A DNA stretch of 64,000 nt, taken from positions 22,041,395 through 22,105,394 of the forward strand of contig OX336345.1 of NCBI GenBank assembly GCA_946902875.1. The letters run 5' to 3'. The translations under genes were made by a program, and so were the position numbers. Source of the DNA: Nematopogon swammerdamellus (Eukaryota; Arthropoda; Insecta; Lepidoptera; Adelidae). Positions 21,789 through 32,150 of the stretch are shown here, piece after piece. Position 1 is the first letter of the stretch; each line of letters opens with the position of its first letter. The notes under the pieces are model-generated. The model was not told the origin of the DNA. It did not search any database and saw only the letters and a list, made by a program, of their open reading frames with translations.

Positions 21789-22382
21789 AATAAACCAACA
21801 ACACATTTCGACACAGAACATTCCAAGAACATTCAACCTGCCTCGTGATGATACACCCGACACACCGACGACATCGCAACAGCGGGCTCAGCAGAAAACA
21901 ACATACGCTCCTCGACATCAGGTCAGCCGTTCGTATTAGCTGACGAAGCAGCGAACGGGGCCTTAAAGACAATGGATGAATACGCATGGATACCACACCA
22001 CACGGCGCAAACCGCTCCGTTGGCAAAACTACACCAGGCCGTCCGACACCTCGAATTTACGCGCAAGAACGTACAACTCAACATACTGCTCCGACCGCCG
22101 CCAGTGTAACAATACTGTAAAAACGTAGACTCTGAGCTAAGATACGACTTTATATGCCATTTATCGATTTTATAACATTGTAACCAATATAATTATAATA
22201 AAATCTTAGGGGGGAGGACTGTAGCGAGGTCAGCGGTCAGTGCACCGACGCTCTGCCCTCTCTACCCATCGATATGCAAGCTTATAAATATACGCCGCGC
22301 AGCTGCACAAATCAGTCAATCATTACACCTTCAAACAGATCACACGTGTTTCATTGACTCCGGTACATAGCCACCGATATTA

Positions 22383-22689
22383 GGCTATACGCGCAACGCA
22401 TTTCTTACCGTCATTGTTGCCAGTAGTATTTATAATAATTGAGAGAGATTCCGAATACTATTAGCGGGTTTCCAAAAGTATTCCATCCTAATTTGTGTAG
22501 AGTACATACACATTTGGTCTATACTATAGACAATTTCTAAGAATAATACGAATCTCGGTAAGTTTTTTTTTTCATCGTATTTAAGGAATTTAACTATTTC
22601 TATATTATTTCTTTACAAATTTTATTATGTAATATATTTTTCAAAAAGTATTAAAACTTGATAACACACGTCCATTCTGTTCGGAGCGG
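22383..22689. other. AT-rich interval, nothing recognised
   Basis: AT-rich DNA between the LTR element and a nuclease-like fragment. No ORF or inverted ends were found. Confidence 0.3.
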
Positions 22690-23336
22690 AGCTGCCCAAA
22701 GATAGTACTAAACCTTCTTCAATTTTGGGAGCAGCAAAGGATTGGGAATAAAATTGTTGATGGACACACATGAGAAGCATTACCAAATGCCTTCGGAAAT
22801 TTGTACCACAGCATTAAGACCGGATATACTCATATTCTCAAAAGCGACAAAGCATGTAGTACTTGTTGAACTTACAGTTCCATGGGAAAGTAACATACCG
22901 TAGGACCACAACATCAAACTTAACAAGTACTGCAACTTAGTAGACCGGATTGTGAGACACGGATTCAAGACTAATCTCTTCGCTGTGGAAGTCGGAGCAA
23001 GAGGACTACCAGCGAAGTCGCTCTACAGTCTCTTCAAGAATCTAGGGCTGCCAAGATCGACGCTAAGCTCATATATGGAGAGAGCTTCGAAAACGTCACT
23101 GGAAGCATCCTACAGAATATGGATAGGTAGAGTGAGGGAGGTCGAGAGCGGGATTGGTGGTTTCCCCGCGTCCTAGTCAACGCACACTAGCTGACGAGGG
23201 CTTGATGCGAGCCGAAACGTGAAGCGTGCGCGGGAAATTTAGAGTGGCCACTCGCTAGTCCCGACCTTGATTAAACCCTCCTCTACTGCCGATGGGCCCG
23301 GATATGTTCGGTGAAGCCATCGCAAGCTGAGTTCCA
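22690..23336 (+). pseudogene. Fragment encoding a PD-(D/E)XK-like endonuclease segment (RLE-type LINE remnant)
   Basis: Conceptual reading gives LRPDI, a hydrophobic strand, VELTVPWES, then KYCNLVDRIVRHGFKT, FAVEVGARGLPAKS and LYSLFKNLG. An RPD followed about 16 residues later by ELT, with a downstream K..KY, is the layout of the restriction-like endonuclease at the C-terminus of some non-LTR retrotransposons. A stop (TAG 22901-22903) and length changes break it. Two relatives occur at 29935-30247 and 34277-36263. The right part ('tagctgacgagggcttgatg') is a conserved non-coding tail. Confidence 0.5.
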
Positions 23337-23960
23337 CACCTTCCTTCTTATGTAAACGCTCATTATTTGCGATGAGCCACTCTCAACACTGAGCGAACAG
23401 AGTATAGGCATAGATTACATCTTTTTTTTTACAATATTATTATTTATCTATCATCCATTTATTTACACATATTTTTTTATATTAATTTTACATAATATTT
23501 ATATTATTATACTTAATAGGTAGTTACTTCGTAACAGATAAATCTCTCCATAGAAAAAGTTCCATACCTACGGCTTTAATATCCTAATGTTTCACGTCGC
23601 CAATCGCTGCGTGCGAAAATGTACCTAAACGATGGAGTGTAAAGTGATTATTGCTTTGCAGCTGCGCGCAGTAGCGTGGGCGCGCGTGTAGGTATGCTCC
23701 GCGCGGCTGTCGAATTACCACTGAATTAGGCTCGCCGGCGCGGCGGCCCGCCAGGCGGTAGGTAGTTAGCGCGCGCAAGTACATAGAGTGCGTGAGGCCT
23801 GGTATACGTAGTGAAACTCACCTTACAAGCGTCGTGGTAACTGCCCACGACCTCACGGATGACCTTGTCCCGTACGTGACCACCTTTATGCACTGTAAAT
23901 TTGTGTATAGTATATTATCAACATTTACGAAGTGAAAATTATTATGTATCTACTTACTTA
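23337..23960. other. No supported gene
   Basis: Contains an inverted copy of the 'gaacagagtatag' motif (near 23395), AT-rich DNA, and a GC-rich patch at 23650-23790 with a meaningless ORF. Confidence 0.35.
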
Positions 23961-24733
23961 GGGGTCGTCCTTTAATCACGTGAGGTTTTTAAGCCACTTT
24001 TTTACCCCCCGCCACCCCCCCCCCCCCCCCCCCCCAATTCCCCTTGGTGATACGTCGTGAGGTTTTAGCCCGCCCCCTCCAACATCACGTTTGTTTTTTT
24101 GGAACTTCTGTTCTGACGCACTTTTTGGAACTTCAGAATTATTAACTAGCTCTTGAAGGTCTATTCTAAATATTGGTCAAATACTTTTTTAAAGTCGGAT
24201 GAGTATTTTCGGAGATAGGAGGTTATCATCCAAGCTTACAAACTTTATTCATTAGTGTTCATGTAGATAAATGTTTTAGAGTCTATTGTTACCTCCCCTG
24301 TATATGTTATTTATAAGTATGTATGTTTATATATCATATATATTGTATATATTTATATATATATATATATGTATGTTTCTCCATTTATTTGTATTTGTGT
24401 TTTATTATCTGTTTAAATTATATGTCTATATTTTATCATCCATCATTCATTTATTTATACTCTGCCACTCCACACTTTTTCATAATAACCCAAAGGTTGG
24501 CTGGGGGAGAACGCCTACGGTGTTAAGCTGTACCTTTTGCAAAAAAAATTTCTATATTTGATTTGATTTTTTTAATGAAAATATCTTAAAGATATTTGAG
24601 AATAAACAAATATAAAATCTGATTCTGAAAATCACTATATCAATAAAAACAAAATACACATGGTTGTCTGTCACCCCCCCATCGCGATCAATCGTGATAT
24701 TTTTTTAACCTCGCGTGATTAAAGGACGACCCC
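23961..24733. mobile_element. MITE with GGGGTCGTCCTTTAATCACG ends and TTA duplication
   Basis: The ends GGGGTCGTCCTTTAATCACG (23961) and its inverted copy (to 24733) pair for about 28 bp. TTA flanks both sides (23958-23960 and 24734-24736), as in the PIF/Harbinger class. The interior has a run of about 22 C (24012-24036), a (TA)n stretch near 24345-24370 and no transposase. Confidence 0.75.
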
Positions 24734-24765
24734 TTAGGTAATAATATTTCCTTAACTAACTTGAC

Positions 24766-24791
24766 CCTTTGGAGGAAACCTTTGGGGAAGA
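24766..24791 (-). CDS. Possible 26-nt microexon of the host gene
   Basis: On the minus strand, an excellent acceptor (pyrimidine tract ending TTTTTTTTCAG) precedes TCTTCCCCAAAGG and a weak GTCAAG donor. Translation gives SSPKVSSK plus two nucleotides. It enters in phase 0 and leaves in phase 2, exactly what is needed to link the exon ending at 28162 to the exon starting at 15710. The length is so small and the donor so weak that chance cannot be excluded. Confidence 0.25.
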
Positions 24792-24952
24792 CTGAAAAAA
24801 AAGAAAAAACATGTCAGAATTTAAGACAAACAGCACAAAATAAATTAAGCACCGTAACATTATCAATGTACATTTAGCTAACCCATTTACTACACTCAAC
24901 CCTAAAATACGACTAATGTCTAAAGTGTCGTGGGCACAGAATCGTAGTTTGG

Positions 24953-25232
24953 TTAGGGTTCCGTATACGTCGCACGGGACCCTATTACTAAGCTTACGTC
25001 TCGTCTGTCTGTGTGTTATTATGACCGATACAGCCACAAATAATAAAAATAGGAAAAAGTAAAAAAATCACGAGGGTCACCATACAAGAAACTAAAAAGT
25101 GTATGAGCGCCACCTACCGAAAAGAATATGAAGCATTTTAACCAATACATAGATAGTGTAAGTGGCGCTGACCATGACATGGCGATACGGAACCCTCGGT
25201 GCGCCAGTTTGACTCGCACTTGGCCGGTATTT
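24953..25232. repeat. Dispersed repeat GGTTCCGTA...CTCGCACTTGGCCGG
   Basis: Begins 'agggttccgtat', has 'cctattactaagc' and a (GTCT)n tract, and ends 'gactcgcacttggccgg'. The same repeat is split by a LINE at 46988-47156 and 61921-62176, and a partial copy lies at 55630-55795. No terminal inverted repeat or ORF; the class is unassigned. Confidence 0.6.
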
Positions 25233-25322
25233 TATTTAAAACAGATACAAAACATACCCTTTAAATCTACGCAACAGTTTAACTATACTAAAGTCCTTAA
25301 GTAACTAGGTCTAGATATAGAA

Positions 25323-26250
25323 GATAGTCTTAAGTTGGAACTAGGTCTAATAAAAATGAACCCACCTCTAAAGCTGGAACTAGCTCTAAAAATGGACCTA
25401 CCTCTAAAGTTTGAAGTACGTCTAATAAAAATGGACCTACCTCTAAAGTTGGAAGTACGTCTAAGAAAAATGGACTTACCTCTAAAGTTGGAATTACGTC
25501 TAATAAAAATGGACCTACCTCTAAAGTTGGAAGTACGTCTAATAAAAATGGACCTACCTCTAAAGTTGGAAGTACGTCTAAGAAAAATGGACCTACCTCT
25601 AAAGTTGGAAGTACGTCTAAGAAAAATGGATCTACCTCTAAAGTTGGAAGTACTTCTAATAAAAATGGACCTACCTCTAAAATTGGAAGTACGTCTAATA
25701 AAAATGGACCTAACTCTAAAGTGGAAGTACGTCTAAGAAAAATGGACCTACCTCTAAAGTTGGAAGTACGTCTAAGAAAAATGGACCTACCTCTAAAGTT
25801 GGAAGTACGTCTAATAAAAATGGACCTACCTCTAAAGTTGGAAGTACGTCTAAGAAAAATGGACCTACCTCTAAAGTTGGAAGTACGTCTAAGAAAAATG
25901 GACCTACCTCTAAAGTTGGAAGTACGTCTAATAAAAATGGACCTACCTCTATAGTTGGAAGTACGTCTAATAAAAATGGACCTACCTCTAAAGTTGGATA
26001 AAAATGGACCTACCTCTAAAGTTGGAAGTACGTCTAATAAAAATGGGCCTACCTCTAAAGTTGGAATTACGTCTAATAAAAATAGACATATATGTAAAGT
26101 TGGAACTGGGGCTTAAATTAAATTAAACCCATCTCTAAAGTTGTAGTTGTAACTAGGTCTAAAAATGGGTCTATGTCTACAATTGTAACTAGGTCTAAAA
26201 ATGGACCTATCTCTAAAGTTGGAAGTGCGTACGTACTCGTAGTTCTAAAA
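25323..26250. repeat. 39-bp minisatellite
   Basis: About 19-20 tandem units of 39 bp, well conserved at 25410-26060 and degenerate at both edges. Because 39 is a multiple of 3, the plus strand stays open for long stretches as a 13-residue repeat (MDLPLKLEVRLRK). Two unit classes alternate (R/I at one codon). It lies within a host intron on the opposite strand, so it is treated as non-coding. Confidence 0.85.
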
Positions 26251-26318
26251 GTGGAACTAGTCAAAAAGTGAAACAAGCGGAAGTAAATAATGCAATTAAC
26301 ACCAATTTATAAATACAT

Positions 26319-26684
26319 CAGCCTCGGTAGCTCAGTGGTACGGTCGGTCGACTGTTTTTAAGCAACCCTGGACGCGGTCAGAACTTGAATGGATGAGCCG
26401 TTCGACCGTTGGAAGCTGACCGTGATTCGAATTCCACGTTAAACTGTAGGTCCCTTCCCTTCATACCTTACTAGGTGGTAGGGTTTATCCCGGCCGGATT
26501 GGTACCACCGCACTGAATGAAATGTCGGTCGAAACGGCTATGTAAATAGTTCATGTTTTCCGACCAGTTCAGTGTAACCGACATTAAATGAAGGGACATG
26601 GCACCTAGCTCACCCAGTGTTATGGGCTGACATGACGGATGTTGTAGGTGATGTAGCCAACCGTGTCAGATTTCATAAAAAAAC
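26319..26684 (+). mobile_element. SINE family A, tRNA head
   Basis: TAGCTCAGTGG near 26328, 'gattcgaattcc' near 26424, and the standard body and A-run. It abuts the 20-bp satellite on its right. Confidence 0.85.
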
Positions 26685-26685
26685 A

Positions 26686-28160
26686 TACATACAGAGGACA
26701 TGACATGACATACATACAGAGGACACGGCAAACATACAGAGGACATGGCATACATACAGAGGGCACGGCATACATACAGAGGACACGGCATACATACAGA
26801 GGACACGGCATACATACAGAGGGCACGGCATACATACACAGGACACGGCAAACATACAGAGGACACGGCATACATGCATAGGACACGGCAAACATACAGA
26901 GGACACGGCATAAATACAGAGGACACGACATACATACAGAGGACATGGCATTCATACAGAGGGCACGGCATACATACAGAGGGCACGGCATACATGCATA
27001 GGACACGGCAAACATACAGAGGACACGGCATAAATACAGAGGACACGACATACATACAGAGGACATGGCATTCATACAGAGGGCACGGCATACATACACA
27101 GGACACGGCAAACATACAGAGGACACGGCATACATGCATAAGACACGGCAAACATACAGAGGACACGGCATAAATACAGAGGACACGACATACATACAGA
27201 GGACATGGCATTCATACAGAGGGCACGGCATACATACAGAGGGCACGGCATACATACAGAGGACACGGCATACATACAGAGGACACGGCATACATACACA
27301 GGACACGGCAAACATACAGAGGACACGGCATACATGCATAGGACACGGCAAACATACAGAGGACACGGCATAAATACAGAGGACACGACATACATACAGA
27401 GGACATGGCATTCATACAGAGGGCACGGCATACATACAGAGGGCACGGCATACATACAGAGGACACGGCATACATATAGAGGACACGGCAAACATACAGA
27501 GGACATGACATGACATACATACAGAGGACACGGCAAACATACAGAGGACACGGCATACATACAGAGGGCACGGCATACATACAGAGGACACGGCATACAT
27601 ACAGAGGACACGGCATACATACAGAGGGCACGGCATACATACACAGGACACGGCAAACATACAGAGGACACGGCATACATGCATAGGACATGGCAAACAT
27701 ACAGAGGACACGGCATACATGCATAGGACACGGCAAACATACAGAGGGCATGACATACATACAGAGGACACGGCAAACATACAGAGGACATGACATACAT
27801 ACAGAGGACACGGCAACATACAGAGTACACGGCATACATACAGAGGACACGACATACATACAGAGGACATGGCATTCATACAGAGGGCACGGCATACATA
27901 CAGAGGACACGACATACATACAGAGGACACGGCAAACATACAGAGGACATGACATACATACAGAGGACACGGCAAACATACAGAGGACACGACATACATA
28001 CAGAGGACACGGCATACATACAGAGGACACGGCAAACATACAGAGGACATGACATACATACAGAGGACACGGCAAACATACAGAGGACACTGCATACATA
28101 CAGAGGACAAGGTGTACATACAGAGGACCCTGCATACATACAGAGGACAAGGTGTACATA
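26686..28160. repeat. 20-bp satellite array with higher-order structure
   Basis: About 73 units of CATACATACAGAGGACACGG and variants. Variant units such as the one with 'tacatgcatagga' recur in the same order at 26871, 26991, 27131 and 27331 (spacing 120, 140 and 200 bp), showing block duplication. The unit has no stop codon in any of the six frames, and 20 is not a multiple of 3, so every frame reads the same 20-residue peptide in rotation. The array starts within a few bases of the host splice donor at 28161. Confidence 0.9.
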
Positions 28161-28161
28161 C

Positions 28162-28302
28162 GACTGCTTCAGGGCACGAAGTCGGTTTTCCCGCCATGGG
28201 CGCCAGCGCTTTCCTCTTGCAGACGCAATCGTCGGGGCCCTTCGGACAGCCGCAGGTTGGGGCCCCATCCGCGCCGCTGGAGCCCCATTGCTTACAGGGT
28301 TT
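28162..28302 (-). CDS. Host gene, internal cysteine-rich exon
   Basis: The 141-nt exon (47 codons) lies between the acceptor TTAATGTTGCAG and the donor GTATGT, phase 0 at both ends, matching the phase 0 end of the upstream exon at 28767. The peptide contains KPCKQWGSSG, APTCGCPKGPDDCVCKRK and KPTSCPEAV, with six cysteines. CxC and CxCK patterns resemble metal-binding knuckles, but no family is recognised. The frame stays open past the donor into the 20-bp satellite, which also encodes Cys-rich peptide on this strand, so intron retention would add about 250 residues. I prefer splicing because GTATGT is a good donor. Confidence 0.6.
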
Positions 28303-28346
28303 CTGCAACATTAACTGTGCTTCAGCGAACTACCCTATAAGCCTTT

Positions 28347-28703
28347 GTCAGCCTCGGTAGCTCAGTGGTGCGGTCGACTCGACTGTCGGTCGGATCATGA
28401 GGGCACCTGCGCGCGATCAGTGGACGGATGGGTAACCGCCCGACCGATGCAGGCTGGCCGCGGTACGGATTCCTTCTTACCATACTAGGCGGTAGGGTTT
28501 AACCCGCCCGGGTTGGTACCACCGTACTGAATAAAAGGTCGGTCGAAATGGCTATGTAAATAGTTCTCCGTCCAGTTCAGTGTAGTCGGCGGCACTACCG
28601 AAGGAAAGCACTGACGTGGCACCAAGTTCACCCGGTGTTATGGTCTGACATCGCGGATGTTGTAGGTGATGTAGCCAACCGTGTCAGATTCTATAAAAAA
28701 AAA
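28347..28703 (+). mobile_element. SINE family A, tRNA head
   Basis: TAGCTCAGTGG near 28358 and the standard body ('ggtagggtttaacccgcc', 'gtaggtgatgtagcc') with an A-run. It is inserted between two host exons. Confidence 0.85.
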
Positions 28704-28766
28704 TCTTATTATCTCTTTGTATCTATAGCATCATTTTAAGATGATGTCACAGTGATGAGCGCTAAC

Positions 28767-28895
28767 CTTGAGAGACCCCAAGTCGACATGTTTGGGTTTT
28801 CCTTTTGGAGTCCGCGGTGACGGCGGCGGTGGTGGCGGCGCCACTTGTATTTCTTTAAGACAAAGCTTCAATTCTTTCAACAAGGCCGGCTCCAA
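28767..28895 (-). CDS. Host gene, short exon with a proline run
   Basis: The 129-nt exon (43 codons) lies between the acceptor TTTTATTTGCAG and the donor GTTAGC, phase 0/0. It encodes EPALLKELKLCLKEIQV, probably the end of a helix, then APPPPPPSPRTPKGKPKH and VDLGSLK. The phase agrees with the exons on both sides (36593 upstream, 28302 downstream). The proline run may be a flexible hinge between the coiled-coil part and the basic C-terminal part. Confidence 0.6.
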
Positions 28896-28926
28896 CTGCA
28901 AATAAAATTGTTTTTCCATGTACATA

Positions 28927-29246
28927 CCGTGTGGGGTAGGGACTTTAAAAGAATAGCCCCACTGCATATCTCCCCGTTTATATCGTAAAAGGCGACTAAG
29001 GGATATGACTCCCTTCTTATTTACTAGGTGGTAGGGTTGAACCCGCCCGGGTTGGTACGACCGCACTGAATGAAAGGTCGGTCGAAACGGCTATGTAAAT
29101 AGTTTGTGTTTTCCGTCTAGTTCAGTGTAACCGGCACGACCGAAGGGAAGCACTGACGTGGGACCAAGTTCATCCGGTTTTATGGGCTGACATCACGGAT
29201 GTTGTAGGTGATGTAGCCAAACGTGTCAGTTTCCATAAAAAAAAAT
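28927..29246 (+). mobile_element. SINE family A, alternative head
   Basis: CCGTGTGGGGTAGGGAC head, 'cgtaaaaggcgactaaggg', standard body, A-run. It lies directly upstream of the acceptor of the host exon at 28895. Confidence 0.8.
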
Positions 29247-29249
29247 CCA

Positions 29250-29524
29250 TACCATACGCTGTATCCCGATAATCGGGGTGAGCAGAGTAATGTGAGTTGT
29301 GCTGCAAGTATGTGCTCTAGTAAATTACATCACAACACCGACCACCGCGTTTAGCAATGTATTCAGACAAGATAACTATCAAGCAGCAAGTGAGGCACGA
29401 AGAACCACCCGCTGCACGACTCGGTAGAAGGACCGCGCCAAGGTGAGAGGTGGCCATACTATCGCGCTTTAGCACGGCATCTTCTCCTTAGCCCTTAGTC
29501 GCTTTTTACGACATGCACGGGAGT
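29250..29524 (-). repeat. Dispersed repeat, paralogue of 19450-19790
   Basis: Shares 'cgctgtatcccgataatcgg', 'tatcaagcagcaagt', 'gccaaggtgagaggtgg' and 'cgacatgcacggg' with the earlier copy. As there, it directly follows an alternative-head SINE, so SINE and repeat may move together. Confidence 0.5.
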
Positions 29525-29757
29525 TATAAGAGTTTGAATTTATTTAGATGATTCATAATCTTATTGACTCTAAGCTCAATGGAGCATTTTTCGTATTAGA
29601 CGTATTTGTAACAAATGTAGATTGTAATAGCAAAGGCATTTTCGAACGTTTTTACCACTTTCACCCACTTATTTTTCAGAGTATTTAGAACATTACATTA
29701 CAATAATGTATTCACATTATAACTTCAATCTCTACCTAACTATAAGCGTATAAAATT

Positions 29758-29823
29758 CAAAGAGTTTGTATTACGTCGCTGCGCTCCTTTAAAGGAGCGC
29801 AGCGACGTAATACAAACTCTTTG
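29758..29823. mobile_element. 66-bp perfect palindromic mini-element
   Basis: Both arms are 33 bp, begin CAAAGAGTTTGTATTACGTC, continue GCTGCGCTCCTTT, and pair without a mismatch or loop. The 8-bp word ATAAAATT flanks it exactly (29750-29757 and 29824-29831). The ends fit the hAT consensus YARNG. Shorter relatives are at 10597-10644, 10653-10698 and 41802-41856. Confidence 0.85.
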
Positions 29824-29934
29824 ATAAAATTATAGTCAAATCACTTGAATTATGGCTATGGTTAGGATAATACGAACGATGTGATGTTTGCCTAGTCCCC
29901 TCTTCGGAATTACAGTATCATACAAACCTGGAGC

Positions 29935-30247
29935 CAAAAGCTGCCCAAAGATAGGACTAAACCTTCTTAAATTTTGGGAGCATCAAAGGATTGGGAATTG
30001 TTGATGGACACACATGAGAAGCATTACCAAATGCCTTCGGAAATCTGTACCACAGCATTAAGACCGGATATACCCATATTCTCAAAAGCGACAAAGCAGT
30101 ACTTATTGAACTTACAGTTCCATGGGAAAGTAATATACCGAAGGACTACAATATCAAATTTAACAAGTACTGCAACTTAGTAGACCGGATTGTGAGAAAC
30201 GGATTCAAGACTGATCTCTTCGCTGTGGAAATCGAAGCAAGAGGACT
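29935..30247 (+). pseudogene. PD-(D/E)XK-like nuclease fragment (second copy)
   Basis: Relative of 22690-23336. It retains LRPDIPIFSKATK and, after a frameshift, IELTVPWES, with IPKDY where the first copy has a stop. It is cut off at 30247 by the insertion of the repeat at 30248. Confidence 0.5.
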
Positions 30248-30530
30248 TTTTTTTTTGTTTATGTAATCCGGTATGGGTGGCTGAGTCGGAGGGGCCAAAG
30301 CACATGCTTCGACCAGCCAATATCACCTCCGAGAAGGTAGGTGCCATACCGGAGACTTCCCTGGATTGCTGGCTATACTGGACTAGAGGAGAACACAACC
30401 GCGGCCATCTTACATCCAGTACGGTGGTTCCAACCCAGTCGGGTACAATTTGAGCCTACCACCTAGTAAGGGGCAAGGGAAGGGACCTACAGTTTTACAC
30501 CGGTTCCGAACGGTGAAGCAGCAGGTGTAG
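30248..30530 (-). mobile_element. SINE-like element, second family
   Basis: Begins with a T-run on plus (poly(A) on minus) and contains 'ccggtatgggtggctgag', 'catcttacatccagtacgg' and 'taaggggcaagggaagggac'. Its far end resembles the inverted start of family A. It interrupts the nuclease-like repeat at the position that reads on without a break at 23004 and 34277. Confidence 0.55.
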
Positions 30531-30532
30531 GT

Positions 30533-32150
30533 ATGCAGGTAAATACGAGGTAGAAACACTAATTAAATCAATTAAATATAATGCAGCCGGCATTGACGAA
30601 GTTACTATCAAGATGATCAATATGACCTTACCCCGTACACTAGGAGTTATTACACATATTATTAATAATACAATCACATCGGGATATTTTCCCCGAATCT
30701 GGAAAACAGCTCTCGTCACTCCTATTCCTAAGAAAAAAGAAGTTACAGAATACAAAGATCTCATGCCAATTAGTATTCTTCCTACACTCTCGAAAATTCT
30801 GGAAAAAACAATGACTAAACAACTCACTGCGTATCTACATTCAAATGATGTTGTTCCCGAGTGTCAACATGGCTTCCGGACAGGATACAGCACCAATACT
30901 GCACTCTTACAAATAACAGATGAAGCCCTGAGTGCAGCTGATGATGGAAGGGTTACATTTATTGTCCTTTTCGATTTTTCCGAGCCTTCGACTGCCTTGA
31001 TACTGAACTACTTATGGCAAAACTATGCTATTACGGAGTATCCGAAACAGCAATCAGGCTTCTTAAAACGTACCTGACTGATAGGCGTCAGATTGTTAAA
31101 TGCATTGGTGAGGATGGAAATGTAACTTTATCAGACATGGTCCCTGTTTGCCGCGGCTGCCCCCAGGGTTCATCCCTATCTCCTTTACTGTATACGACCT
31201 ACACTGCAGACTATCCTTCTTGCCTACAATAGACGCATTGCGATGCGAGCTCTTTTGCGGATGACACACTGATCAGGTACTCCTTCTATCCAAGCGACGT
31301 AGATGAAGCTGTATCCAAAATTAATGCTGATCTTGAAAATACTTGGGCTTGGTCATATGCGAACGGACTAGCACTGAATCCACAAAAAACTATTTCACTT
31401 ATTCTTGGAGGAAGAAGGTCAGTCGAAAAAGTCCTGGAACAAAATCCGGTATTAAAACTAAATGGAGTAGCTATCCCGATAGAAAATTGCGCCAGAAACT
31501 TGGGAATAAAAATGGATACTCACCTAAAATTTGAGAATCACTAATGAACAAGTTTGGGTCAGCCATGGGCAAGCTTAAAACATTGTACAAAATCCATAAC
31601 CACCTCTCGGTAAAAGTTAGGCACACCCTAACAGAGGCTGTTGTACTTTCCCCACTAAACTACGGTGACGTGGTATACGGACCGTGCGTTCTCAAAAAAA
31701 CTTCAAACCGTATTCAAAGACTCCAAAATGCTTGTATAAGATTCAGCGAGCTGAATATAAGAAAGAGGGAACACATAACTCCACATATAAATCGTCTGAG
31801 GTTGATTAAAATGGACAACAGACGCTATGTCCATCAGGCGGTGCTCATCCACAAAATTATTAACAAGAAAAAACCAAAATCATTATTCAGGAAACTCAAA
31901 TGGCCTGGTGAGAGACACAGGTTTGGCACTAGATCCGTAGGCAAACTCCTGGCGGTTCCGAAACACCGGGGAGCAGCATTCGAGGGAAGTTTCCATTAAA
32001 AAAAAAAAAAAGTTTCAAATACGCAGCTTCCCGGTGTTGGAATAACATACCGCCTCCAATAAGAGAGATACAGAGCGCACACATATTTAAAACAAAACTC
32101 AAACAATTTCTTTTAGGTCCACAAATTACAAACAACAAAATTTAGGTCCA
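30533..32150 (+). pseudogene. LINE reverse transcriptase pseudogene
   Basis: Reading across frames gives PRIWKTALVTPIPKKKEVTE, MPISILPTLSKILEKTM (RT block with PxSxLP), QHGFRTGYSTNTALLQI, FDFSEPSTAL (motif A region, degraded), CPQGSSLSPLLYT (motif B) and SFADDTLIRYS (motif C, intact FADD). The C-terminal RIQRLQNACIRFSELNIRK and PHINRLRLIKMDNRRY follow. Frameshifts near 31010, 31230-31260 and 31540, plus internal stops, inactivate it. The endonuclease half is missing. The class is Jockey/CR1-like. Confidence 0.75.

Larger units (their letters stand above)
20578..22382 (+). mobile_element. Short LTR retrotransposon derivative (non-autonomous)
   Basis: Two direct repeats of about 162 bp (20578-20739 and 22220-22382) both start TGTAGCGAGGTCAGCGG and end near ACCGATATTA. 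They differ at only a handful of positions. A purine tract (AGGGGGGAGGA, about 22207-22217) sits immediately before the 3' repeat, as expected for plus-strand priming. A TATA-like CTTATAAATATA lies inside each repeat. The internal 1.48 kb holds only a short gag remnant and no protease, reverse transcriptase or integrase. The 4-6 bp target duplication was not found, so the exact ends are uncertain. Confidence 0.75.

Noticed and set aside
26686..28160. CRISPR-like array
   Set aside because: Units are contiguous 20-bp repeats without unique spacers, in a eukaryotic intron.
26620..28314. Long ORFs on both strands of the 20-bp satellite (up to about 315 codons)
   Set aside because: The unit has no stop in any frame, so open frames of any length arise automatically; only the first 141 nt upstream of the donor look like an exon.
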